In this document: positions 8,282 through 16,882 of the stretch, piece after piece
Position numbering within the stretch: position 1 is the first letter of the stretch
Layout: each line of letters starts with the position of its first letter
Assembly (NCBI GenBank): GCA_002490775.1
Contig: DKUR01000042.1
Location: 1 to 43,842 of the forward strand
From: Lachnospiraceae bacterium UBA7199
GTDB taxonomy: Bacteria; Bacillota; Clostridia; Lachnospirales; Lachnospiraceae
DNA length: 43,842 nt
Direction: 5' to 3'
Notes under the pieces: model-generated
The model's database searches: none
The model's input: only the letters and a program-made list of their open reading frames with translations
Told to the model about the DNA's origin: nothing
Translations under genes and position numbers: made by a program

Positions 8282-8989
8282 GTGGGAGAGGAACTTTCAG
8301 CTTTTAGAAAGGAAATAAAATATATTATTCCTTTGGCAAAACTTTCGGAAGTAAAAAGATGCTTGGAAAAACTCATGGTAAGAGACAGCCATTGCATTAA
8401 AGATGCCTATACAATACGGAGTGTATATTTCGAATCTATTAATAATATTGATTTTGCGCAAAAATTAGCGGGAATTGATGTAAGAAAAAAAGTCAGACTT
8501 AGAATATATAATGGTGATGACTCTTTATGTAAATTGGAATTAAAACAAAAGAAAGGAGACTGGCAGAACAAGCAGAGTCTTATCCTTTCAAAAGATGATG
8601 CAGAAGCGCTTTTGGCAGGACGTTATGAGGTACTTAAAAGATATTTTCAAAATAGCGAAACAGCAGTTAAAGCGTATAATATCATGCGGCTGGGCTGTTA
8701 CAGGCCGGTGGTTATGGTCGAATATGATAGACTGGCCTATCAATATCCTCTATATGATACAAGGATAACATTAGATATGGATATCAGGTCAACGGAAGCA
8801 AATCTCAATATTTTTTCATCCAGTGTTAATTATGTACCGATTATGTATGAAACGGCTGTATTGGAAATAAAATATAGTGGAAAATGTATGGGATTTGTGA
8901 GAGATGCGTTTGGACATTTCAATTTGACACAGAGCAGTTACAGCAAATACTGTTCTGGGCGTAAAGTTTTTTATGATTTTAATTATTAA
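8282..8989 (+). CDS. VTC-domain protein, predicted polyphosphate polymerase
   Basis: The whole protein is a VTC domain: RKEIKYII near the N terminus, VRLRIY, LELKQKKG, VMVEYDRLAY, RITLDMDI and LEIKYSGK, the basic and acidic strands that line the tunnel of the yeast Vtc4 polymerase. There is no SPX domain and no membrane segment, as usual for bacterial members. The likely start is GTG 8282, with GGAGG at 8272-8276 five bases upstream; an ATG at 8270 would place that site inside the gene. It is first in a three-gene operon with the DUF4956 protein (12 bases on) and CotH. The inferred reaction is polyphosphate synthesis from ATP; activity is not provable from sequence. Confidence 0.85.
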   Translation: MGEELSAFRKEIKYIIPLAKLSEVKRCLEKLMVRDSHCIKDAYTIRSVYFESINNIDFAQKLAGIDVRKKVRLRIYNGDDSLCKLELKQKKGDWQNKQSLILSKDDAEALLAGRYEVLKRYFQNSETAVKAYNIMRLGCYRPVVMVEYDRLAYQYPLYDTRITLDMDIRSTEANLNIFSSSVNYVPIMYETAVLEIKYSGKCMGFVRDAFGHFNLTQSSYSKYCSGRKVFYDFNY

Positions 8990-9001
8990 AGGAGATGTGT
9001 T

Positions 9002-9670
9002 ATGTCAAAAGAAGAAGTACTCAGTTTTTTTTACACAAACAGTACAAATTATGGGGTAAAAAGAACTTTAGTTATATTGCTGTGTGGATTGGCGGCAGGT
9101 TTAATTATTTATCTGACCTATTTTATTACATCAGAAAAAGTAGTATATAATAGAAAATTTAATTGGTCTTTAGTTGCAGTTTTATTAATTACGACGATTG
9201 TTATGATGATGATAAGCAGCAACATAGCTGTTTCTCTAGGTATGGTCGGAGCTTTGTCCATTGTTCGTTTTAGAACAGCAGTAAAGGACAGCAGGGATAC
9301 TATTTTTATTTTTTGGGCGATAGCCGAAGGACTCTGTGTAAGCTCGCAGAACTATAAGCTGACATTTACTTCTGTATTGTTCATTGCAATCGTATTAATT
9401 ATTTCCTCTAAAATACCTGGAATATGGAATCGGTATTTGTTGATCGTAGAGGGAGAGGGAATTGACAGGGAGCAGTTTCAGGATAAACTGGAACCTTATG
9501 TGGTAAACTGGAAAATTCGGACAGCGAATAAAAATGCCATGCAGGAAGAACTGATATTGGAAATTAAAACAAAAGGGGAAATAAATCTTAATGTTTTGGA
9601 CGAGCTTACAGCTGTTCCTGGGGTAAAAAATGTTAATTGGGTTGCCGAATCTGGAGAAACAGTAGGGTAA
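9002..9670 (+). CDS. DUF4956 family membrane protein
   Basis: Four hydrophobic segments are visible (about residues 22-42, 54-74, 78-86 with 101-113, and 121-137), followed by a soluble C-terminal domain of about 80 residues ending in a small alpha/beta fold. The loop MVGALSIVRFRTAVKDSRDT is the conserved core of DUF4956. Function is unknown; genes of this family are often found beside VTC-domain and CotH genes, as here. AAAGGAGATGTGTT gives a good ribosome site for ATG 9002. A channel or membrane anchor for the polymerase is a guess from context. Confidence 0.85.
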   Translation: MSKEEVLSFFYTNSTNYGVKRTLVILLCGLAAGLIIYLTYFITSEKVVYNRKFNWSLVAVLLITTIVMMMISSNIAVSLGMVGALSIVRFRTAVKDSRDTIFIFWAIAEGLCVSSQNYKLTFTSVLFIAIVLIISSKIPGIWNRYLLIVEGEGIDREQFQDKLEPYVVNWKIRTANKNAMQEELILEIKTKGEINLNVLDELTAVPGVKNVNWVAESGETVG

Positions 9671-9679
9671 TAAACTGAG

Positions 9680-11617
9680 ATGATGAGTAGAAGAAGTGTA
9701 TTGGCATGTTTCACATTTTTATGTGTAATGTTATGTTTTCTTGTCTTTATAGGAGAAAATGAATATACAGAGCTGACCTTTTCAAAGGAATCTGGATTCT
9801 ATGAGAATGCTTTTCGCCTTAGGATTTATGCTCCAAAGGGAACGGAGATATATTATACTTTAGATGGCTCTGTGCCTGATGAACATGCAATAAAGTATAC
9901 GGAACCGATTTTAATAAATGATGCTACGGAAAACGATAATATATATTCTGCAAGGCAGGATGTGACAGCGGGATTTTTAAAAGAAGATATTTTGGCATGT
10001 GAGCAGACTCCGCCTGAATATACCGTACCAAATTATTTAGTTGATAAGTGCACGGTTGTTAGGGCAGCTTATCTTGATAGCGAGGGCGATTTTAGTGAAG
10101 TAGAAACAAGAAACTATTTTGTTGGATACCAGAATAAAACAGGATATGATGGGCTTAACATCATGTCTGTTGTGGCAGAACCAGAAGATATATTTGGATA
10201 TGAAGATGGTATTTACGTCCTTGGACAGACTTATGATAAATTTATTAGTGAAACAGATCAGTCAACTTTGTCTTGGGCATGGTGGGAAGCAAATTATCGT
10301 CAACGAGGGAGAGAATGGGAGCGCAATTGTAATATTCAGGTTTTTAATGCCGAACGGAAACAGCTTTTGGATAAAGAGTGTGGAATACGGGTTCAGGGAG
10401 GCGCAGGACGGGGATTCCTGCCGAGAAGTTTGAATATTTATGCAAGAAGGCAATACGACGAAGAAGGAAGATTTTATGCAGATCTGTTTGGAACAGATTA
10501 TATGGCAGATACCGTCACTTTGTTTGCGGGAGGAGGAGATGTTACATCCAAGCTTCGTGACAGGTTAGCTGCTGAACTGATAAGAGGCCGAAGCTTTGGA
10601 ACAATGCATTTTGAACCATATATTATGTTTTTAAATGGTGAGTATTGGGGAGTATATTGGCTTACAGAAAAGTATGATGATGTTTTTGCAGCGCATTATT
10701 ATGATGTAGATAAAGATGATGTCGTAATGATTAAAAATGGTGAGCTGGCAGAGGGGGAGGCAGAAGATTACGTATTGTACACCGAAATGCTGCAATATAT
10801 GGAAAATTCTGATTTTACTGTCGATGAAAACTATGCACATGCTTGCGAATTACTTGATATACAAAGCTTTATTGATTATTTTGCTGCCGAAATTTATTAT
10901 GGGCGATATGGAGACTGGCCTGTTTCCAATTTTGCAGTATGGAGAACTCGTGAAATTGGAGAAGGAGAATATGAAGATGGTAAGTGGCGCTGGCTTATGT
11001 TTGATGTAAATTCCGGAGCTCTCAAATCAGAGAGTGTTGATTGGGATGTTTTACGCATGACTATGGACAACAGCAAGATGTTTTATAATCTTTGCCAAAA
11101 TGAGGATTTTAAAAAGCAATTTATTATTAGCTTTATGGACATCATGAATACTTCTTTTGCAAACGAAAGAGTGAATGGCGTGATTTCTGACCATCTTGCT
11201 TTTATGGAAGATGCGATGCGTATACATTTAAAAAGATTTGTAGGAGCGGAAGACAGTCAGATGTTTCAGGAAGCTGTAGCAGATGTACAGTTTTTTATGA
11301 ATAACAGGACAGAGTATGTTTTGCAGCATATAAAAAATGACTTTGAGTTATCAGGCAGCCCGGCATTGTTGAAGGTAGAAATCAACCATGCAGATGCAGG
11401 GAAAATAATTGTAAATACGGCAGATATAGCATTTGACGAAACAACAGAATGGTGTGGAAAGTATTATACAGACTATCAGGTTACATTAACAGCCGTGCCA
11501 AATGAGGGATATCATTTTGTTCGTTGGGAAAATGATGTTGCTTCCGAAGAAGAAACAATTGTAATTGGTATGAAAGAAGAAGGCGTTTTTGTGAAGGCTG
11601 TATTTGAAAAAGATTAA
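9680..11617 (+). CDS. CotH kinase family protein with chitobiase-like and InlB-like domains, exported
   Basis: An N-terminal hydrophobic segment (residues 8-25) predicts export or membrane anchoring. A chitobiase/FN3-like strand follows (IYYTLDGSVPDE, about 55-66). Residues about 150-530 match the CotH kinase fold, including YWGVYWLTEKYDD, the GDW segment with D412 and KWRWLMFDVNSGA with D442, equivalent to the metal/catalytic region of CotH. The C-terminal 75 residues form a divergent InlB B-repeat-like module (TLTAVPNEGYHFVRWENDV). CotH of Bacillus phosphorylates spore-coat proteins; here it is vegetatively placed with a VTC protein and DUF4956. It starts 10 bases after DUF4956 with only a weak site (CTGAG), suggesting coupling. 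Its substrate is unknown. Confidence 0.88.
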   Translation: MMSRRSVLACFTFLCVMLCFLVFIGENEYTELTFSKESGFYENAFRLRIYAPKGTEIYYTLDGSVPDEHAIKYTEPILINDATENDNIYSARQDVTAGFLKEDILACEQTPPEYTVPNYLVDKCTVVRAAYLDSEGDFSEVETRNYFVGYQNKTGYDGLNIMSVVAEPEDIFGYEDGIYVLGQTYDKFISETDQSTLSWAWWEANYRQRGREWERNCNIQVFNAERKQLLDKECGIRVQGGAGRGFLPRSLNIYARRQYDEEGRFYADLFGTDYMADTVTLFAGGGDVTSKLRDRLAAELIRGRSFGTMHFEPYIMFLNGEYWGVYWLTEKYDDVFAAHYYDVDKDDVVMIKNGELAEGEAEDYVLYTEMLQYMENSDFTVDENYAHACELLDIQSFIDYFAAEIYYGRYGDWPVSNFAVWRTREIGEGEYEDGKWRWLMFDVNSGALKSESVDWDVLRMTMDNSKMFYNLCQNEDFKKQFIISFMDIMNTSFANERVNGVISDHLAFMEDAMRIHLKRFVGAEDSQMFQEAVADVQFFMNNRTEYVLQHIKNDFELSGSPALLKVEINHADAGKIIVNTADIAFDETTEWCGKYYTDYQVTLTAVPNEGYHFVRWENDVASEEETIVIGMKEEGVFVKAVFEKD

Positions 11618-11657
11618 TTCTGATTATTATGTATACAAAAATACGCAGATGAGTATA

Positions 11658-11772
11658 AGGTTGAATAAAAATGCGTATTCAACCTATTGATTTGTACCGG
11701 AGCGTCACGAATTCCGTGATGGCAGAGCAAAATTTGACATTTTGCTCGCCTTTTCAGCATAAAACGCTTCGG
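11658..11772 (+). ncRNA. Structured leader RNA with a three-way junction before the UDP-sugar pyrophosphorylase
   Basis: Four helices can be drawn. A hairpin 11658-11667/11676-11685 has ten pairs. A closing stem CCGGAGCG (11697-11704) pairs with CGCTTCGG (11765-11772). Inside it are TCACG/CGTGA (11705-11709/11715-11719) and GAGCAAAAT/ATTTTGCTC (11725-11733/11739-11747). The closing stem ends four bases before the GGAGG ribosome site, so its folding could control translation. It matches no riboswitch class I recognise. It may regulate the pyrophosphorylase and galE; this is inferred from hand-drawn folding. Confidence 0.45.
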
Positions 11773-11785
11773 AATGGAGGAAAAA

Positions 11786-13012
11786 ATGAATTTTGGACAG
11801 GCCTTGGAAAAATTGAAAGCAGCAGGACAGGAGCATGCGCTGAAATATTATGATGAGTTGACAGACGAGCAAAGGGAGAGCCTTCTTGCGCAGATAGAAG
11901 AAACTGACTTTTCTGTGCTTGCTTCTTTTGAAAAAAACAAGGAAGGCGCTCAAAGAGGTAAAATCACTCCTTTATCTGTTATGCAGCTTTCACAGATCAA
12001 GGAAAGAAAAGAAGAGTTTGATCAAATTGGGCTGGATGCCATAAAAAAGGGAAAAGTCGGCGCAGTTTTACTTGCCGGAGGTATGGGTACAAGATTGGGA
12101 ACGGATGATCCCAAGGGAGTATATAATATTGGAATTACTAAAGAGGTGTACATTTTTCAGCGGCTGATAGAAAATCTTTTTGACGTGGTAAACAGGGCTG
12201 GGGCTTGGATTCCTTTATATATTATGACCAGTGATAAAAATCATGAGACTACAGTCAGGTTTTTGGAAGAACATGATTATTTTGGATATAATAACGAATA
12301 TGTCAGCTTTTTTATGCAGGAAATGGCTCCGGGATGTGACTTTAACGGCAAAGTTTATATGGAAGAGAAGTGGAAAATATCAATTTCTCCTAATGGAAGC
12401 GGCGGCTGGTATTCCTCCATGCATAAATGGGGTGTTGCAGAAAAAATGATGAAAGACGGTGTTGAGTGGCTTAATGTCTTTGCGGTAGATAATGTACTGC
12501 AGAGGATTGCTGATCCCTGCTTTGTTGGGGCAGTACTTGCAAATGGCTGCACATCAGGCGCTAAGGTAGTACGCAAGTGTGCACCGGATGAGAGGATCGG
12601 GGTAATCTGCCTTGAGGATGGAAAGACGTCCATTGTTGAGTATTATGAACTGACAGATGAACTAATGAACGCAAAGGATGAAAATGGAGATCCGGCATAT
12701 TACTTTGGAGTGATTTTAAATTATTTGTTTAAAGTGGAGGAACTTGAGAAAATACGTGATAAGAATCTGCCTCTTCATATGGCAGAAAAGAAAATTCCTT
12801 ATTTAAATGGAAAGGGAGAAAAAGTAAAGCCGGAAGTTCCCAATGGATACAAATTTGAGCAGTTGGTATTGGATATGGTAAGGGAAATGGGTAGCTGCAT
12901 TCCTTTTGAAGTGGTGAGAAATAAAGAATTTGCACCAATTAAAAATGCCACGGGGATTGATTCAGTGGAAAGTGCAAGAAAGCTTTGCCAAGAAAATGGT
13001 ATTGAACTGTAG
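11786..13012 (+). CDS. UDP-sugar / UDP-N-acetylhexosamine pyrophosphorylase (UDPGP family)
   Basis: The nucleotide-binding signature is clear: VLLAGGMGTRLGTDDPKG (about residues 95-112), then MTSDKNH, the SPNGSGGWYSS loop and NVFAVDNVL. This is the eukaryote-like UDPGP family, which joins UTP with a hexose-1-phosphate (GlcNAc-1-P, Glc-1-P or GalNAc-1-P) to make a UDP-sugar, rather than the GalU or GlmU type. The length of about 408 residues is in the range for bacterial members. The true start is probably ATG 11786 with GGAGG five bases upstream; ATG 11774 overlaps that site. galE follows 125 bases later, which fits UDP-hexose interconversion. Substrate choice between Glc and GlcNAc cannot be read from the sequence. 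Confidence 0.9.
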   Translation: MNFGQALEKLKAAGQEHALKYYDELTDEQRESLLAQIEETDFSVLASFEKNKEGAQRGKITPLSVMQLSQIKERKEEFDQIGLDAIKKGKVGAVLLAGGMGTRLGTDDPKGVYNIGITKEVYIFQRLIENLFDVVNRAGAWIPLYIMTSDKNHETTVRFLEEHDYFGYNNEYVSFFMQEMAPGCDFNGKVYMEEKWKISISPNGSGGWYSSMHKWGVAEKMMKDGVEWLNVFAVDNVLQRIADPCFVGAVLANGCTSGAKVVRKCAPDERIGVICLEDGKTSIVEYYELTDELMNAKDENGDPAYYFGVILNYLFKVEELEKIRDKNLPLHMAEKKIPYLNGKGEKVKPEVPNGYKFEQLVLDMVREMGSCIPFEVVRNKEFAPIKNATGIDSVESARKLCQENGIEL

Positions 13013-13136
13013 TTAACATTTCGACAGGTTTGAATAACATTCTGGTCTTGTGGATGGCGTGATTTTGGGATTAAAATGAATTTATCAGAAGGAATGATTA
13101 AACAATAAAACAATAAATCGAAAAGGAGATGGGAAG

Positions 13137-14153
13137 ATGGCAATACTGGTTACAGGTGGTGCCGGATATATTGGCAGCCATACGGTGGTAGAATTACAAA
13201 ATGCAGGTTATGAAGTTGTAGTGGTGGATAATTTGAGCAATTCCAGTGAGAAAAGTCTTGAGAGAGTAGAAAAAATTACTGGGAAGCCGGTTACTTTTTA
13301 TAAGGCAGATATTTTGGATAGAAAAGCATTAAATGAAATTTTTGATAAGGAAAAAATTGATTCCTGCATCCATTTTGCTGGATTAAAGGCAGTTGGCGAA
13401 TCTGTTCAAAAGCCTTGGGAATATTATGAGAATAATATTGCAGGTACATTAACGTTGGTAGATGTAATGCGTCAGCATGGGGTAAAGAATATTATCTTTT
13501 CATCTTCTGCAACAGTATATGGAGATCCCGCAATTATTCCTATTACAGAAGAATGTCCAAAGGGACAGTGCACCAATCCTTATGGGTGGACTAAGTCTAT
13601 GCTGGAGCAGGTTCTTTCCGATATGCAGAAGGCTGATCCTGAATGGAATGTAATTCTGCTTCGTTATTTCAACCCAATTGGTGCCCATAAGAGCGGAACC
13701 ATAGGTGAAAATCCCAATGGAATTCCTAATAATCTGATGCCTTATATTACTCAGGTTGCAGTGGGTAAACTGAAAGAACTGGGTGTATTTGGTGATGATT
13801 ATGATACACCAGATGGAACCGGGGTAAGGGATTATATTCACGTGGTAGATTTGGCATTAGGACACGTGAAGGCACTTAAGAAAATAGAAGAAAAAGCTGG
13901 TCTTTGCATTTACAATTTAGGAACCGGAACCGGCTATAGCGTTTTGGATATTGTTAAGAATTTTGAAGCGGCTACCGGAGTTAAGATTCCTTATGTAATA
14001 AAAGAAAGACGTGCAGGAGACATTGCAACCTGCTATTCAGATGCTTCTAAGGCGAAGAAGGAATTAGGATGGGAAGCACAATATGGAATTAAAGAAATGT
14101 GTGAAGATTCCTGGAGATGGCAGAGCAATAACCCTAATGGGTATGAAGACTGA
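13137..14153 (+). CDS. galE: UDP-glucose 4-epimerase
   Basis: Canonical extended SDR of 338 residues with NAD-binding TGGAGYIGSH (6-15), the VVVDNLSNS loop, catalytic S124 in FSSSATVYGD and Y149xxxK153 in NPYGWTK. RYFNPIGAH and the DGTGVRDYIHVVDLA block are also diagnostic. It interconverts UDP-glucose and UDP-galactose, and in many Firmicutes UDP-GlcNAc and UDP-GalNAc. AAAAGGAGATGGGAAG gives a good ribosome site. The preceding gene makes a UDP-sugar, so the two probably feed glycan synthesis together. A bidirectional terminator follows. Confidence 0.97.
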   Translation: MAILVTGGAGYIGSHTVVELQNAGYEVVVVDNLSNSSEKSLERVEKITGKPVTFYKADILDRKALNEIFDKEKIDSCIHFAGLKAVGESVQKPWEYYENNIAGTLTLVDVMRQHGVKNIIFSSSATVYGDPAIIPITEECPKGQCTNPYGWTKSMLEQVLSDMQKADPEWNVILLRYFNPIGAHKSGTIGENPNGIPNNLMPYITQVAVGKLKELGVFGDDYDTPDGTGVRDYIHVVDLALGHVKALKKIEEKAGLCIYNLGTGTGYSVLDIVKNFEAATGVKIPYVIKERRAGDIATCYSDASKAKKELGWEAQYGIKEMCEDSWRWQSNNPNGYED

Positions 14154-14186
14154 GCCTAAAGCGGGAGCTAATTTATATAAGTAAAG

Positions 14187-14224
14187 TAAAACCGGATGTG
14201 TGGTTATTTACACATCCGGTTTTT
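14187..14224. terminator. Bidirectional terminator between galE and the ABC permease
   Basis: AACCGGATGTGT (14190-14201) pairs with ACACATCCGGTT (14210-14221), twelve perfect pairs, with A and T runs on the two flanks serving both convergent genes. Confidence 0.9.
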
Positions 14225-14232
14225 GTGCGTCG

Positions 14233-14964
14233 TCAGGCATTTACATCCTGATGCTTTAACAAAAAGACAGCAATGCTGCAAAGCAGAACAAGATAAAATA
14301 AACAGGAAAGAAAAAATGGCAGACTGCTTCCAGAAAGCATATCCTCCGATTTATTGGCATTCATGCCCAGCATCATAAGGGAGTAGGGATAGTAAATACC
14401 GTATTTTGAGTTGGCAGCAAGCAGGCCTGAAATGCTGCCCACAACAGCAATTGCGATGGGCACAGCAAAACTTCGGATCATCATAGAAATCAAAAGCTGC
14501 AAGGCTGCAATTACTGCTCCGCCTAAAAGCCCCCTTATGGTATAGACAAATGTCTGGGCTGGCGGCATTCCTGAAAGGGAGACCAGTTTACCGCTGATCA
14601 GGTAAAGCAGATAAACCCAAAACTGTGTGAAAAAGGTAATTTTTAATATGGCAGCAAGTTTTCCCAGAAAAATATTTCTGACAGGAACCGGCTGGGTGAG
14701 CAGCATATGACGGTTTTTGTTTTGATTTTCCATTCTCCATAAATAGCTGCAATAAATGGCAATCAAAGGGGCAAAGAAAAAATTGGAATAAAATAAAGTC
14801 TCCTGTGTCCATAAAGAAAACCATTCAGACTTAAGAAGTTCTATATTGTTTAAATAGTTTTGGGTTCCCATAAGCGCAGGGATTAGGGGAGTTAATACAA
14901 AGGCGGTCCATATAAAAGAACGCCGGATTTTTATTTGTTCACTTTTAATGCAGGCGAAAAGCAT
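14233..14964 (-). CDS. Lantibiotic-immunity-type ABC permease (LanE/MutE-like)
   Basis: A 243-residue ABC-2 permease with about six hydrophobic segments and the N-terminal cytosolic IKSEQIKIRRSFIWTAF typical of the EpiE/MutE/CprB class. Its partner permease lies three bases upstream and the ATPase before that, all on the minus strand. The complex is expected to expel cationic peptides such as lantibiotics from the membrane. No lantibiotic structural or modification gene is visible, so it is a stand-alone resistance module. Confidence 0.85.
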   Translation of the reverse strand: MLFACIKSEQIKIRRSFIWTAFVLTPLIPALMGTQNYLNNIELLKSEWFSLWTQETLFYSNFFFAPLIAIYCSYLWRMENQNKNRHMLLTQPVPVRNIFLGKLAAILKITFFTQFWVYLLYLISGKLVSLSGMPPAQTFVYTIRGLLGGAVIAALQLLISMMIRSFAVPIAIAVVGSISGLLAANSKYGIYYPYSLMMLGMNANKSEDMLSGSSLPFFLSCLFYLVLLCSIAVFLLKHQDVNA

Positions 14965-14967
14965 GAT

Positions 14968-15723
14968 TTAAACCTCCTTTTTCATAAAACGATCTTTTCC
15001 AATCAGATAAATTAAAATGCCAAAAATGAGAAATAGACAAAAAATTTCCTTTGGAAATGGAATTGTGTAATAGGTAGTAGTGCGCGTTGTCTCGTCATAA
15101 ATCATATTTACAGATACCCCTACGCAATAGTAGCCCCAAGGGAGCATATAGCGTATGGGGAGGTTTGGAAAAAACCATGAGAAAAGTCCCACAAAGGTTC
15201 CGCCCACACCAAAAAATAAGGGAAACAACTGGTTCTCCGACAATAAGGATAAAGACTGCTGGAGAATAACCAAAACCAAGCTTACCGCATAAGTGGAAAA
15301 CCAAAATATGGCGATATGTTTTATAGGTATGGGCTGGCTGATCTGATAGTAATGGCACAAAAGGGGAATAATTGCTGTTTCTGCAAGAGAAAAGATTAAT
15401 AAATACAGTGTGCTTACTGCCAGCTTAATATGGTAAATGCTATGGCGCGGCTGCATGGTGCAGAGCAGTTTCAGGGTATTTCCCTTTAACTCAATATCAC
15501 AGATCCTGCTTTCTACACAGGCTAAAATAGTTGGCAGGATAATGGCATTGATCAGAGGAATAGAGAGAAGCAGGTAATAATATCCCTGGCTGTCAATCTC
15601 CTCAAGACTCATGGTGCTCATTGCCCAGGCCATCCACAGAAAGGTAAATAACCATGCTCCCACGTAAAGAAGCCCAATGTGCCGCCGGCGTATTTTTCTA
15701 AATTCTGTCATAAATAAACGCAT
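14968..15723 (-). CDS. Lantibiotic-immunity-type ABC permease (LanG/MutG-like)
   Basis: A 251-residue protein with six predicted membrane helices and the family's N-terminal LFMTEFRKIRRRHIGLLYVG. The CDIELKGNTLKLLCTMQPRH loop is also typical of the MutG/CprC group. Its start codon overlaps the stop of the ATPase gene as TAATG, indicating translational coupling. It would pair with the second permease to form the LanFEG pore. Confidence 0.87.
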   Translation of the reverse strand: MRLFMTEFRKIRRRHIGLLYVGAWLFTFLWMAWAMSTMSLEEIDSQGYYYLLLSIPLINAIILPTILACVESRICDIELKGNTLKLLCTMQPRHSIYHIKLAVSTLYLLIFSLAETAIIPLLCHYYQISQPIPIKHIAIFWFSTYAVSLVLVILQQSLSLLSENQLFPLFFGVGGTFVGLFSWFFPNLPIRYMLPWGYYCVGVSVNMIYDETTRTTTYYTIPFPKEIFCLFLIFGILIYLIGKDRFMKKEV

Positions 15724-16694
15724 TATAAACTCACCTGCTTTCCTGTAAGCTGAAGGAAAATATCCTCCAGGGATTTTTGATATTCTTCAATTCTCAAAAT
15801 ACCAATGCCTTCCCGTACCAGGGCGGAGATCAAAAAGGCAGTCTTTTCATCACTTGTCTCAGAGAACGTAAGATAATTTTCCAGGGAAGTACAGTTAATA
15901 TCATTTTCATTTAAGATACATAAGGCCCGATTGTTATTGTCTGTGCGGAGCCTTAACTGCCGCCTGCTGTATTCATGCAGGTGGAGAAGGCTGTCCTGAT
16001 AAATCAATTCTCCTTTATTAATGATTCCTGCATAGTCAGCCATCTGGTCAATTTCACTTAAAAGATGGCTGGATACCATGACCGTCATATGATAGTTCTG
16101 GGGAAGCGAGCGGATCAGGTCCCTCATCTCTGAAATTCCAGCAGGATCAAGTCCATTGGTGGGTTCATCTAAGAGAAGCAGTTTAGGGTGGCCAAGCAGA
16201 GCACCGGCAAGGCCAAGGCGCTGTTTCATGCCAAGGGAATAGTGGCTGGCTTTTTTATTTTGCTGATTTTCCATTCTCACAATGGACAATACTTCATTGA
16301 TTTCTTTTTTGGGAATATTTTTTAAGGTACAAAGTATTTCAAGGTTTTCTCTCCCGGTCAGATGGCCATAATAAGAAGGGGATTCAATCAGGGAGCCAGT
16401 CTTTTTTAAAATAGACAGCCGGTCTTTTTCATTTGAGCTTTCTTTCCCAGATGACGCAAAGGGAGTTCCCAAAATTGAAATATCTCCTTCAGTAGGTTTG
16501 ATCAGCCCTAAAAGCATTTTCATGGTAGTGCTTTTTCCAGCGCCATTAGGACCTAAAAAGCCATAAATACATCCTTCGGGAACTGCTAAATCCACTTGGT
16601 GGACGGCAGATTTTGACTGGTTGTTTTTTCCATATCTTTTAGAAAGATTATGGGTTTCAATTACAAGGTTTTTGTTTTTTTCATAACTTTTCAT
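15723..16694 (-). CDS. ABC transporter ATP-binding protein (LanF/BcrA/CprA-like)
   Basis: Walker A GPNGAGKST (about 48-56), signature YSLGMKQRLGLAGALLG, Walker B KLLLLDEPTNGLDPAG and the switch histidine in VSSHLL are all intact. The extra C-terminal region of about 100 residues fits the BcrA/LanF subfamily, where it contacts the permease. AAGGAAAG precedes the ATG at 16694. It is the first gene of the three-gene transporter operon, divergent from the two-component system across a 188-base regulatory region. Energising removal of antimicrobial peptides is the family role. Confidence 0.93.
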   Translation of the reverse strand: MKSYEKNKNLVIETHNLSKRYGKNNQSKSAVHQVDLAVPEGCIYGFLGPNGAGKSTTMKMLLGLIKPTEGDISILGTPFASSGKESSNEKDRLSILKKTGSLIESPSYYGHLTGRENLEILCTLKNIPKKEINEVLSIVRMENQQNKKASHYSLGMKQRLGLAGALLGHPKLLLLDEPTNGLDPAGISEMRDLIRSLPQNYHMTVMVSSHLLSEIDQMADYAGIINKGELIYQDSLLHLHEYSRRQLRLRTDNNNRALCILNENDINCTSLENYLTFSETSDEKTAFLISALVREGIGILRIEEYQKSLEDIFLQLTGKQVSL

Positions 16695-16712
16695 AAAAAA
16701 TTTCTTCCTTTC

Positions 16713-16812
16713 CTTACATAATAGGTGATTTACTAAAGAATACTAGTCCACCCTTACATGGAAATGAAGCCTGCCTTACATTTACCTTAAATTTTTTAGG
16801 GAGCGCTTACAT
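16713..16812. promoter_or_regulatory. Four CTTACAT direct repeats, likely response-regulator sites
   Basis: CTTACAT occurs at 16713-16719, 16753-16759, 16775-16781 and 16806-16812, all in the same orientation. Start-to-start distances are 40, 22 and 31 bases, close to four, two and three helical turns. The last copy overlaps a possible minus-35 sixteen bases before TACAAT (16828-16833) driving the response-regulator gene. A minus-10-like TATTAT reads the other way at 16723-16718. Binding by the adjacent OmpR-type regulator is inferred. Confidence 0.6.
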
Positions 16813-16882
16813 AAATTTCAAATTGTATTACAATAGATTTAAATAAATCTTTTAAGGCAGATATTTTTTGGTGGAGGTTTCA

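Noticed and set aside
14196..14378. Short plus-strand frame over the galE terminator
   Set aside because: It includes the terminator hairpin and is antisense to the ABC permease.
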